Positions 8,154 to 15,548 of a stretch of DNA of 44,785 nucleotides are shown here, one piece after another. The position numbers were made by a program, and so were the translations under genes. This stretch comes from Candidatus Fusicatenibacter merdavium (GTDB lineage: Bacteria > Bacillota > Clostridia > Lachnospirales > Lachnospiraceae), in assembly GCA_019115005.1 (NCBI GenBank), contig DXEK01000190.1:1-44785 (forward strand), given 5' to 3'. The first letter of the stretch is position 1, and each line of letters opens with the position of its first letter. The notes beneath the pieces were generated by a model. That model saw only the letters and a program-made list of their open reading frames with translations, made no database searches and was not told the origin of the DNA.

Positions 8154-8861
8154 ATGGTATCCAAACAGAAAATTCTGATCGTCGACGACGACAACAATAT
8201 TGCAGAGTTAATTTCGCTCTATCTGACCAAAGAATGTTATGACACCCAGATTGTCAACGACGGAGAGGAGGCGCTGCGGGCCTTTGAAACCTTCCGCCCG
8301 AACCTGATCCTGCTGGACCTGATGCTTCCGGGTATGGACGGTTATCAGGTGTGCCGGGAAATCCGCCACAATTCCGACGTGCCGATCATCATGCTCTCGG
8401 CGAAAGGCGAGGTCTTCGACAAAGTCCTCGGGCTGGAACTGGGCGCCGACGACTACATCATCAAACCATTCGACTCCAAAGAGCTGGTCGCCCGCGTCAA
8501 AGCAGTCCTCCGCCGCTTCCAGGCCGCAAGACCGGTGCCTGCGGCGCCGTCCAATATCAAATGTGTGGAGTACCCGGATCTGATCATCAACCAGACAAAC
8601 TACTCCGTGATCTATCAGGGAAAGGCCATCGATATGCCGCCGAAGGAGCTGGAGCTTCTGTACTTCCTGGCCTCTTCGCCCAATCAGGTCTTCACGAGAG
8701 AACAGCTTCTGGACCATATCTGGGGCTACGAATACATCGGCGACACCCGTACCGTAGACGTTCACATCAAACGCCTCCGGGAAAAGATCAAGGATCACGA
8801 GTCCTGGTCCATCAGCACCGTCTGGGGCATCGGCTATAAATTTGAGGTCAAAACGCCATGA
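8154..8861 (+). CDS. OmpR/PhoB-family response regulator
   Basis: The receiver domain (1-120) has the acidic pocket VDDD, the phospho-acceptor aspartate in LILLDLMLPGMDG, the threonine/serine position in IIMLSAKG and the lysine in DYIIKPF. The C-terminal winged helix (~140-232) contains PPKELELLYFLASSPNQVFTREQLLDHIWGYEY and TVDVHIKRLREKI. The ribosome binding site AAAGGAGG lies 6 bp upstream. It overlaps the kinase gene by 4 bp (ATGA), the usual cognate pair arrangement. The signal and regulon cannot be told from the sequence. The 235-residue length is normal. Confidence 0.95.
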   Translation: MVSKQKILIVDDDNNIAELISLYLTKECYDTQIVNDGEEALRAFETFRPNLILLDLMLPGMDGYQVCREIRHNSDVPIIMLSAKGEVFDKVLGLELGADDYIIKPFDSKELVARVKAVLRRFQAARPVPAAPSNIKCVEYPDLIINQTNYSVIYQGKAIDMPPKELELLYFLASSPNQVFTREQLLDHIWGYEYIGDTRTVDVHIKRLREKIKDHESWSISTVWGIGYKFEVKTP

Positions 8862-10267
8862 AGCGAACTCTGTACAAAAAGTTTATCTTCGCTTATGTAC
8901 TGTTCGGAATTGCAGGCTTCGTCTTTCTCTCCACCGTCGGCTCCCGGGTCATTGAACGCCATCTGACCGAGACCTCCAGCGCCTCGCTGATCCGCGAGGC
9001 CCGGAGCATCGCCAGCAGCCAGGCCAGCCGCTATTACCAGGAGGAAAGCACCCTGCAGGCACTATACAGAAATCTGAGCACCCTGGCCACTTACCAGGAC
9101 GCTCAGATCTGGCTGATCAGTCCCGACGGTGAAATCCTCCTGAACACAGAGGAACCTCTGGACACAGAAGATCCGGACGTCATAACCGATTTTGATCCGG
9201 TGGCCCTCGGCAGCAACTACTATTCCACCGGCGACTTCTTCAGCCAGTTCGATACTGATATGCTCAGTGTAATGGTTCCTGTCACCTCCAACTACTCCAT
9301 CAACGGTTACGTAGCGATCCACACCTCTCTCGACGACATCTACAGCCAGCGGGAGGCGATGCTGCTGCGGGTAGATCTTCTGTTTCTGGTCATTTTCCTC
9401 TTTTCCTTCGGAATCCTGGCGCTGTTCGCGTTCACCGTCTACCGTCCTCTGCAGAAAATCATTCAGGGCACAGACCAGTACGCGGAAGGCAATCTGACCT
9501 ACCAGATCCAGGTTCACTCCCAGGATGAGATGGGCTACCTGGCCAGGACCCTGAACTACATGTCCGGGGAACTGAACAAGATCGGGGAGTACCAGAAAAA
9601 GTTTGTAGCCAACGTCTCCCACGATTTCCGCTCGCCGCTGACCTCCATCAAAGGCTATGTGGAAGCCATCGCCGACGGAACCATCCCTCCCGAAATGCAG
9701 GACCGCTACCTGAACATCGTCCTGTTTGAAACCGAACGGCTGAACAAACTGACCCAGAGCCTGCTGACCCTGAACGACATCGACAGCAAAGGAAACATGC
9801 TGGAGATCACAGACTTTGACATCAATGCTGTCATCAAAAATACAGCAGCCACCTTTGAGGGAATCTGTACTTCCAGAAAGATCACCATCAGCCTGGTAAT
9901 TCCTTCACAGACCCTGTACGTCCGGGCAGATATGGGGAAGATCCAGCAGGTGCTTTACAATCTGATCGACAATGCCATCAAGTTTTCCAACAACGATTCC
10001 ACGATCACCGTGGAGACGACGGAAAAATACCGGAAAGTCTTCGTCTCCGTGAAGGATTCCGGCATCGGAATCCCAAGGGAAAGTCTGTCCAAGATCTGGG
10101 ACCGGTTCTACAAAATTGATTCCTCCCGCGGAAAAGACCGCAAGGGAACGGGACTGGGGCTTTCCATCGTCAAGGAGATCATCAACGCCCACAACCAGAA
10201 CATCAACGTGATCAGCACGGAAGGCGTCGGAACCGAATTCATCTTCACCCTCGACAAGGCAGAGTGA
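8858..10267 (+). CDS. HAMP-containing sensor histidine kinase
   Basis: The 469-residue kinase has an N-terminal membrane helix (~8-28), an extracytoplasmic sensor (~30-170, probably single-Cache/PAS-like), a second helix (~172-195), HAMP (~195-250), the H box NVSHDFRSPLTSIKGY, N box NLIDNAIKFS, G1 box DSGIGIPRE, F box DRFYKID and G2 box GTGLGLSIV. All residues expected for autophosphorylation are present. The partner is the overlapping response regulator. The architecture recalls WalK/VicK-type and other cell-envelope kinases, but it lacks a clear cytoplasmic PAS domain, so it is left unnamed. The gene ends 19 bp before the fold-back block. Confidence 0.94.
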   Translation: MKRTLYKKFIFAYVLFGIAGFVFLSTVGSRVIERHLTETSSASLIREARSIASSQASRYYQEESTLQALYRNLSTLATYQDAQIWLISPDGEILLNTEEPLDTEDPDVITDFDPVALGSNYYSTGDFFSQFDTDMLSVMVPVTSNYSINGYVAIHTSLDDIYSQREAMLLRVDLLFLVIFLFSFGILALFAFTVYRPLQKIIQGTDQYAEGNLTYQIQVHSQDEMGYLARTLNYMSGELNKIGEYQKKFVANVSHDFRSPLTSIKGYVEAIADGTIPPEMQDRYLNIVLFETERLNKLTQSLLTLNDIDSKGNMLEITDFDINAVIKNTAATFEGICTSRKITISLVIPSQTLYVRADMGKIQQVLYNLIDNAIKFSNNDSTITVETTEKYRKVFVSVKDSGIGIPRESLSKIWDRFYKIDSSRGKDRKGTGLGLSIVKEIINAHNQNINVISTEGVGTEFIFTLDKAE

Positions 10268-10285
10268 TGTGCGGCAAGGGGGGAC

Positions 10286-10519
10286 GGAGGGAAGGAGGAG
10301 GCGGCGGGGCCTGGGGAATATGGGATGCGTGCTCACTCCGACATCCGGACAGCGCAGGAGATCATGTTCGCCGGCTTTCAGAGCGGCGATCGGCCAGTCC
10401 AGGGCGGACGGCTTTGTCCGCTCTGAGCCTGTCGGACATGATCTCCTGCGCTGTCCGTCTGTAGTCGCAAGCACTGCATCTCCATATTCCCCAGGCCCCG
10501 CCGCCTCCTCCTTCCCTCC
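10286..10519. repeat. Long fold-back element 1 (IR1)
   Basis: The two arms (about 10286-10386 and 10418-10519) are inverted copies. The outer ~37 bp (GGAGGGAAGGAGGAGGCGGC... to GGAATATG) pair perfectly. GACAGCGCAGGAGATCATGT and CAGAGCGG pair in the inner part. Between them the arms differ in a fixed way: GCGTGCTCACTCCGACATC against GTGCTTGCGACTACAGAC. The loop carries CCAGGGCGGACGGCTTTGTCCGCTCTG. It begins 19 bp after the histidine kinase stop. Confidence 0.85.
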
Positions 10520-10575
10520 TGTTGCTTGGCCGCGCATGGGGAGAAAAAACGGATTTGGCTGGCGCGAATACCCTT

Positions 10576-10660
10576 CCCATTTTCCACAACCTGCCGCCCT
10601 CCACCCTCCGCTCACACTCTCAGAAATCGGCCGTGCCGCCTTGGCTCCGCTCGGGCGAGG
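10576..10660. repeat. Direct repeat, left copy
   Basis: The 58 bp from CCCATTTTCCACAACCTGCC to ATCGGCCG are identical to 10718-10775. The match continues, with a few changes, through GCCGCCTTGGCTCCGCTCGGGCGAGG. Confidence 0.9.
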
Positions 10661-10717
10661 AACTGCCGCCGGCGAACACTGCGCCCATCCTTTCCACATA
10701 TCGCAGAGAACATCCTC

Positions 10718-10803
10718 CCCATTTTCCACAACCTGCCGCCCTCCACCCTCCGCTCACACTCTCAGAAATCGGCCGCGGCCGCCTTGGCTCCGCCCGGGCG
10801 GGG
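10718..10803. repeat. Direct repeat, right copy
   Basis: This is the second copy of the ~85 bp direct repeat. Its last ~36 bp (GAAATCGGCCGCGGCCGCC...) also form the left outer stem of fold-back element 2, whose right arm carries the inverted third copy at about 11012-11055. Confidence 0.9.
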
Positions 10804-11055
10804 ATGACTGGGGCCGGCAGGAGAAATATGGAAATGCAGGGCTTGCGACTACAGACGGACAGCGCAGGGCACAATGTCCGACGAGCTCAGAGCGGGCAAA
10901 ACCTTACGCCCTGAAAACCCAAAACGCCGCTCTGAAAGCCGGCGAACATTGCGCCCTGCGCTGTCCGGATGTCGAAGTGAGCACGCATTCCATATTTCTC
11001 CCGCCGGCCGCAGTCCCCCCGCCCGGGCGGAGCCAAGGCGGCCGCGGCCGATTTC
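10765..11055. repeat. Long fold-back element 2 (IR2), inverted relative to IR1
   Basis: The arms are about 10765-10894 and 10927-11055. The outer stem GAAATCGGCCGCGGCCGCCTTGGCTCCGCCCGGGCGGGG pairs with its complement at the right end. Its left arm corresponds to the reverse complement of IR1's right arm (both contain GCTTGCGACTACAGACGGACAGCGCAG in that sense), and its right arm to IR1's left arm (GCGTGCTCACTTCGACATCCGGACAGCGCAGG). It ends 8 bp before the convergent trmL stop. Confidence 0.85.
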
Positions 11056-11062
11056 GTCCGGC

Positions 11063-11560
11063 CTACCATGAAAAGTTCCGCAGTTGTCCTTCTTTCTGCA
11101 TGTTTGCAAATCCCTGCTGCCGCAGCGCCTCATACAAAACGATCGCCACCGAATTCGCCAGATTCAGCGACCGGATACTCTCATTCATCGGGATCCGGAT
11201 CGCCGTATCCGGATGCTTCACAAGGATCTCCTCGGGGATCCCGGCACTCTCCTTGCCAAACATAATATAGCAGTCCTCTTCATACTGTACATCCGCATAA
11301 GTCTGTCTGGCCTTCGTCGTCGCCATATAAATTTTAGCACCCGGATTCTTCGCCAGAAAATCTTCATAATTCAGGTACGTCGTGACGTCAAGATCCCTCC
11401 AGTAATCCATCCCGGCTCTCTGGATCGCTTTCTCATTCAGGCGAAACCCCAGAGGTTCGATCAGATGCAGCCGCGTTCCGGTCGCCACGCAGGTACGTCC
11501 GATATTTCCCGTATTTGAAGGAATCTCCGGCTCAAATAACACAATATTCATCTTTGACAC
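11063..11560 (-). CDS. trmL: tRNA (cytidine(34)-2'-O)-methyltransferase, SPOUT family
   Basis: TrmL 2'-O-methylates the wobble base of certain leucine tRNAs. The 165-residue protein matches the family from end to end: MNIVLFEPEIPSNTGNIGRTC at the N-terminus, then GAKIYMATTKARQTYADV, the knot segment YIMFGKESAGIPEEIL, and RIPMNESIRSLNLANSVAIVLYEALRQ. Start and length agree with YibK/TrmL. It converges on the histidine kinase gene, with the fold-back block between the two stops. Confidence 0.95.
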   Translation of the reverse strand: MSKMNIVLFEPEIPSNTGNIGRTCVATGTRLHLIEPLGFRLNEKAIQRAGMDYWRDLDVTTYLNYEDFLAKNPGAKIYMATTKARQTYADVQYEEDCYIMFGKESAGIPEEILVKHPDTAIRIPMNESIRSLNLANSVAIVLYEALRQQGFANMQKEGQLRNFSW

Positions 11561-11593
11561 AATGATACACTTCCTTTTCTCACATTATTTCAC

Positions 11594-11617
11594 AACCATT
11601 CCGCCAACTGAACGGTT
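11594..11617. repeat. Dispersed palindrome copy 2 (diverged)
   Basis: AACCATTCCGCCAACTGAACGGTT keeps AACC/GGTT and TTC/GAA pairing around the typical CCAAC centre. It lies ~35 bp upstream of the trmL start codon. Confidence 0.55.
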
Positions 11618-11821
11618 CACATCTTCCATCGTTTCCATCCCGGACCATCAAAAATTATCCCTCGATGATCCAAAATGATCCGGCCACCCATTGACACTCC
11701 GTTTTTCTGCAATCCGCACGGTAAAGGAGCAATCCAGGCTGAACAGTCACACAATTTTCATGCTGCCGGAGTCCCTAAAACATTTTTTCTTATATACTCC
11801 ACACGTTTCTCTTAGATACAG

Positions 11822-11846
11822 AAAAGCCGCCACCGGGGCAGCTTTT
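11822..11846 (-). terminator. Hairpin terminator after the AIR-synthase-like gene
   Basis: On the minus strand, AAAAGCTGCC ccggt GGCGGCTTTT has a 10 bp stem with one G-U pair and ends in UUUU. It lies ~95 bp past the stop at 11940. It is symmetrical enough to act in both directions. Confidence 0.55.
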
Positions 11847-11939
11847 CATCATCCTTTCGTCAGATCTGTAGATTTCCTTCCAGATCATACAGAGCGGATA
11901 CGCTCAATCTTTCTTCCGATATAATTTTCCGAAGGAACA

Positions 11940-12917
11940 TCACTCCTGTTCCTCCGCCCGATACCACTCGTCGGTCTGCGGCTTGTCCAGATAGCGGATC
12001 TCTTCTCCGTTTCGGAGGATCCGCTCCTTCCCCGCCATCGTACGCCCGATCACTGCCGCCGGTATGTTCTGTCCGGCCAATTCCCGGACTGCCCGGGCTC
12101 CGTCCGGTACCGCTGCCAGCAGTGTATCGCTGCAGAACAGCTGGTACGGGTTCAGGGAAAAGTATTCACAGATTTCTATCGTCTCCTGGCGGATCGGTAT
12201 GCGTTTCAGCTCCACATCAATCCCGAGATGTGCGTGTTCCGCCATCTCCCAGAGCGCCGCGAAAATCCCTCCTCGGCCAGCCGCTTTCATCGGAAGGGCG
12301 CCGTCCTTCTGCAAAATACGGACGGCTGCCGGAAGCATCCGTTCTTTTCCCATTTCTTCCACATCGTGCAGGAAGCTTTCGGAAAAATGACCCGCGAGCT
12401 GCGTTCTTCTTACCTCCGCCAGCTTTGCCGCGGCAAACGACGCAACGGACCCCGCAAGAATCAGATCCTGCTCCGGTTCCGCTTCCGGCGGCAGTTTCTC
12501 TGCCTTTCCAAACGCCGTCACGGATACCAGCGGACCGGCCACCCGGTCGGTCACCTCCGTATGGCCGCCCAGAACTGCCGCCCCGTATATACCAGCGGCT
12601 TCGTCGAGGAGTTTCATCTGTTTTTTCAGTTCTGCTTCCTCATATGTCTCCGGCAGCAAAAGCTGCAGGGTAACACCTACCGGCTCCGCGCAGGCCGCCA
12701 GCAGATGGCCGCAGGCTTCATGCACGGAAAACTCCGGCGCAGTTTTCGGAAAGCCCGCCGAGCTTCCGCAGGCCGTCACTGTGATCTGTCCGCCGCTGCG
12801 AAACGCGCCATATCCGCACCCGTACGCCGGATATTGTACGACGTCCTCCTGCTGTTTTTCCAGTGTGCGGAGCACAGACCTGGCAAGTGCCGCCTGCGTC
12901 AATTTTCCTTTTCTCAT
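11940..12917 (-). CDS. AIR-synthase/HypE-like (PurM-superfamily) protein
   Basis: This 325-residue protein has the PurM-like two-domain ATP-binding fold seen in AIR synthase, selenophosphate synthetase and HypE. The phrases GAAVLGGHTEVTDRVAGPLVSVTAFG and PMKAAGRGGIFAALWEMAEHAHLGIDVELKRIPIRQETIEICEYFSLNPYQL are typical of the HypE-like 'AIR synthase related' group common in Clostridia. No hydrogenase genes are nearby and the C-terminal PRIC-type cysteine tail of true HypE is absent, so the reaction is unknown. It overlaps the vanW-type gene by 4 bp (ATGA), so they are co-translated. Confidence 0.75.
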   Translation of the reverse strand: MRKGKLTQAALARSVLRTLEKQQEDVVQYPAYGCGYGAFRSGGQITVTACGSSAGFPKTAPEFSVHEACGHLLAACAEPVGVTLQLLLPETYEEAELKKQMKLLDEAAGIYGAAVLGGHTEVTDRVAGPLVSVTAFGKAEKLPPEAEPEQDLILAGSVASFAAAKLAEVRRTQLAGHFSESFLHDVEEMGKERMLPAAVRILQKDGALPMKAAGRGGIFAALWEMAEHAHLGIDVELKRIPIRQETIEICEYFSLNPYQLFCSDTLLAAVPDGARAVRELAGQNIPAAVIGRTMAGKERILRNGEEIRYLDKPQTDEWYRAEEQE

Positions 12918-14590
12918 TCGCCGCCTCCTTCACCGCCGGTATCGCTACTCTGTTCTCCGGACGTCTGAGCGGAATCCGTCTGTCCGCCGGAACTGCCCTG
13001 ACCGGAGGAAGACGTGCCGGAATCACCGCCGCCTGAGGATCCGCCGGAACTGCTGCTGCCGGAAGAACCGCTTCCGGAACTGCTGTTATCCGTCGTCCGC
13101 CCGGAATCACTGATTGAACTGCCCGTGTCGGACGAGGAAGATGCCGGAGAAGTTCCTCCCGGATACTGTGCCGCCGCCTCGCTGACTTTGCTCAGATCAT
13201 TGGAAGCGATCGCCGACTGCATGGCAGCGAGAGCCGCCGAATCGCTGGTACTTGTACCAACATGATACGTATTCGGCGTCATATTGTAGGTGCTGGAGTT
13301 TACCTGTTCTCTGGTCTCCTCCCCGTTCACTGTGACAACCTTCCACAGCCGCGCCGTATAACCGGTATGACCGCTGGATTCCAGCGTCACGGAACCGTAG
13401 GACGCCGAAGAATCCGCTACCAGTTCCGTCGTGGATTCCGTCGTCGTCAGCGTCTCGCTTTCATAAGTCACCTTCCGGTTCGGATCTCTCGTCTCATGTC
13501 CGTAAATAACAAAGCCGATTTCGCTTCCGTCCGCATACCCCATAATATAGATCGGGGCATCTGTGTTGTTGACAAACTTAAAATCTTTATATCCCTCCGC
13601 GATCGCCGCATCCATAGAAGGCTTGACATAATTGACGATCATCGAATGGTTGTGCCGCTCCGTCACTTCCAGTTCTGCCCGAAGCACCGCCAGATACAGA
13701 GTCGTCGACACCTGACAGATTCCTCCGCCGTACGTCTCAACGACACTTCCCATCTCATAGGAAGCCGCCGGAGCATATCCGTTTTCTTCCGTGAACGGAA
13801 CGACGATCTCTTGCATGGAAAATTCTTCTCCCGGATAGAGGATCGTGCCGTTCACCAACTCAGCCCCGCGCTTCACATTCTGCTTTCGGTTGGAGTTGCT
13901 GCCGGAGTAATCCGTGCTGCTGCTTCCGAGAGCGTCGTGAACCAGTGCCAGCTGCTCCGTGTCTCCCTGGGCTTCATCCACATCTGTGACGAGAATCACG
14001 CCGCCGTTGCCGCCATGCCAATCGGTGGACATGTAGTTGACTACCTTCTCCACAGAGGCGTCCGTGTTGATCACATAACCATCCTGTCCCTCATGGACCA
14101 CAAAACTGCCGTCCTCCAGCGTCAGCGTCGCATCCACCGCTGCTGTATTCATGGCCCCCGCCTGGTTTTCGATCACGCTGCGCACCGCCTGCTCATCCAC
14201 AGAAAACTGAAGTTCCAGTACTTCCGGGCCGGTCTCCTCCAGATAGCGCTGTACCTTAAAACGGTCGAGCACATTTCCTCTCTGCCCCGCGTACAACGCC
14301 TGGCGGACCACATCCATATTCGTACAGATAAGCCCCAGTTCCCCTGCCGTCGTCTGCACCGACTGATTCCCGGCATTAAGGCTGATCACGCAGTTCTTCA
14401 GTTCTTCCACTCTCGCATTGACTGCCTCTGTGATCTCCTCTTCATTCATACCGCCGACACTGATATTCTCAATGTAAACCCCCTCCAAAGCCGTCTCAGG
14501 AGTCTCCGCCTGCACTGCATGGGGAAGTCCGAACACGGCAAACAGGCTGACCGCCAACGCGGCACAGCCCTGGATCCATTGTTTTCTCAT
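12914..14590 (-). CDS. Secreted VanW-domain protein
   Basis: A signal peptide (MRKQWIQGCAALAVSLFAVFGLPHAVQA) is followed by peptidoglycan-binding-like repeats (~30-220) and a VanW domain (~225-360) with GTILYPGEEFSMQEIV, YGGGICQVSTTLYLAVL and NNTDAPIYIMGY. The last ~90 residues are a Ser/Gly-rich low-complexity tail, probably a wall-spanning spacer. VanW proteins accompany some vancomycin resistance clusters, but here no van genes are present, so no resistance role should be assumed. The ATG at 14590 is preferred to the TTG two codons upstream, with AAAGGA 9 bp before it. It lies 15 bp downstream of the 33-residue membrane protein. Confidence 0.88.
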   Translation of the reverse strand: MRKQWIQGCAALAVSLFAVFGLPHAVQAETPETALEGVYIENISVGGMNEEEITEAVNARVEELKNCVISLNAGNQSVQTTAGELGLICTNMDVVRQALYAGQRGNVLDRFKVQRYLEETGPEVLELQFSVDEQAVRSVIENQAGAMNTAAVDATLTLEDGSFVVHEGQDGYVINTDASVEKVVNYMSTDWHGGNGGVILVTDVDEAQGDTEQLALVHDALGSSSTDYSGSNSNRKQNVKRGAELVNGTILYPGEEFSMQEIVVPFTEENGYAPAASYEMGSVVETYGGGICQVSTTLYLAVLRAELEVTERHNHSMIVNYVKPSMDAAIAEGYKDFKFVNNTDAPIYIMGYADGSEIGFVIYGHETRDPNRKVTYESETLTTTESTTELVADSSASYGSVTLESSGHTGYTARLWKVVTVNGEETREQVNSSTYNMTPNTYHVGTSTSDSAALAAMQSAIASNDLSKVSEAAAQYPGGTSPASSSSDTGSSISDSGRTTDNSSSGSGSSGSSSSGGSSGGGDSGTSSSGQGSSGGQTDSAQTSGEQSSDTGGEGGGE

Positions 14591-14605
14591 TGGCAAGATT
14601 CCTTT

Positions 14606-14707
14606 CTACACTAAAAACGACAGCACAGTTGGCACTACCATCGCAATGACCAGAATGACCGCGATCACTCCGGCGAAGATTCTTTTTCCTTTCTGGTTTT
14701 TAAACAT
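14606..14707 (-). CDS. 33-residue single-pass membrane protein (Prli42-like)
   Basis: This small gene is missing from the ORF track. It encodes MFKNQKGKRIFAGVIAVILV followed by IAMVVPTVLSFLV: a basic N-terminus and one membrane helix. Size, charge layout and the 'viLviaMvvpTvls' pattern resemble Prli42, the small membrane anchor of the Listeria stressosome, and similar tiny Firmicute proteins. Its ATG lies inside the end of the exonuclease gene (8 bp overlap, AGCATGTTTAA) with GAGGAA 5-8 bp upstream, so it is translationally coupled. The vanW-type gene follows 15 bp after its stop. That it is a gene is likely; identity with Prli42 is a guess. Confidence 0.6.
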   Translation of the reverse strand: MFKNQKGKRIFAGVIAVILVIAMVVPTVLSFLV

Positions 14708-15422
14708 GCTTTTTCCTCACAATTCTTCCATAGGTTGACAGGATGGTATCGATCATCCGGGACGCCTCATTTTTCGTCATACTCCCGATCTCCACATCCA
14801 GCTTCAGGTGATGATATTCTGTCAGATCCTTCAGATAACCGATCTGCGCGCGCGTGATCGGGCCTTCTTTTTTCACTTTGCAAACCAACGGTCTGGTCTG
14901 AAACCATTCGGGATGTTCCTGCGCGTATCGATGTTCCAGAATGTGGTACAGCTCCAGCGTCTCCTGCGCGTCGTCCATGGCCCGGTGTGCGTTTTCCCGG
15001 CGGATCCCGAAATAGCCGCACAGAAACTCCAGGCTTCGGCTCTCCAGTTCCGGCAGCGCCTGGCGCGCGATGGTCAGAGTGTCCAGCGCCTCCTTTTCAA
15101 ATTCCAGGCCGAGATTTACCGCATCGTGCTTGACAAAGCTGTAATCAAACAGGATATTGTGCCCCAGCAGCGGCAGATCCTTACAGAACTCCACCAGCGT
15201 CCGCACCGCCTCGTCTCTGCAGGGCGCGTCCTTCACCATCGTCTCCGTGATGCCGGTCAGGCTGGTGATCCGCGGCGGAATCTCCATCTGAGGATTGATA
15301 AAAGTAGAATACCGCTCTTTTACCTCCCCGTCAACCACTTTAATGGCCCCGATCTCCAGGATTCTGTCCGTTTTCGGCGTCAGTCCCGTCGTTTCCAGGT
15401 CCAATACCACAAAATCTTTCAT
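14700..15422 (-). CDS. DnaQ/PolC-type 3'-5' exonuclease (DEDDh)
   Basis: This 240-residue stand-alone exonuclease has all DEDDh motifs: ExoI VVLDLETTGLTPKTDRILEIGAI (D, E), ExoII LLGHNILFDYSFVKH (D) and ExoIII HRAMDDAQETLELY (H, D). The last ~70 residues (ITRAQIGYLKDLTEYH) resemble the small C-terminal extension of many clostridial epsilon-like proteins. It would remove nucleotides from DNA 3' ends in repair or proofreading. The ribosome binding site AAGGAAAGG is close to the ATG. It heads the coupled string exonuclease, small membrane protein, vanW-type, AIR-synthase-like. Confidence 0.9.
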   Translation of the reverse strand: MKDFVVLDLETTGLTPKTDRILEIGAIKVVDGEVKERYSTFINPQMEIPPRITSLTGITETMVKDAPCRDEAVRTLVEFCKDLPLLGHNILFDYSFVKHDAVNLGLEFEKEALDTLTIARQALPELESRSLEFLCGYFGIRRENAHRAMDDAQETLELYHILEHRYAQEHPEWFQTRPLVCKVKKEGPITRAQIGYLKDLTEYHHLKLDVEIGSMTKNEASRMIDTILSTYGRIVRKKHV

Positions 15423-15548
15423 CCTTTCATCCTTTCCTTCTTCTGACGCACTGCCGCGTCATTATGACAGGCCGGCGTCTGCATCCCCTGCAGTCACTCC
15501 GTTTTCCTGTGAGACTGCGCGAAAAAAATGCGGAGCCGCCTGACCCTG

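Larger units (their letters stand above)
11561..11939. other. 379 bp intergenic spacer
   Basis: No convincing gene is present; the 77-codon plus-strand frame at 11691-11924 has no ribosome binding site. It holds a palindrome-family copy near trmL (11594-11617) and a hairpin (11822-11846) that can end the transcript of the AIR-synthase-like gene. The promoter of trmL should lie at its left side, but no strong boxes were found. Confidence 0.5.

Noticed and set aside
10264-11270. Several open frames of 60-333 codons on both strands between the histidine kinase and trmL
   Set aside because: They run through fold-back and direct repeats, have no ribosome binding sites and their products are Pro/Arg/Ser/Gly-rich mirror images of one another.
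11691-11924. 77-codon plus-strand ORF
   Set aside because: No ribosome binding site, overlaps the terminator hairpin and runs between minus-strand genes.
12914-14590. VanW protein as evidence of a vancomycin resistance cluster
   Set aside because: No vanH, vanA/B-type ligase, vanX, vanR or vanS neighbours; VanW domains are common in Clostridia without resistance.
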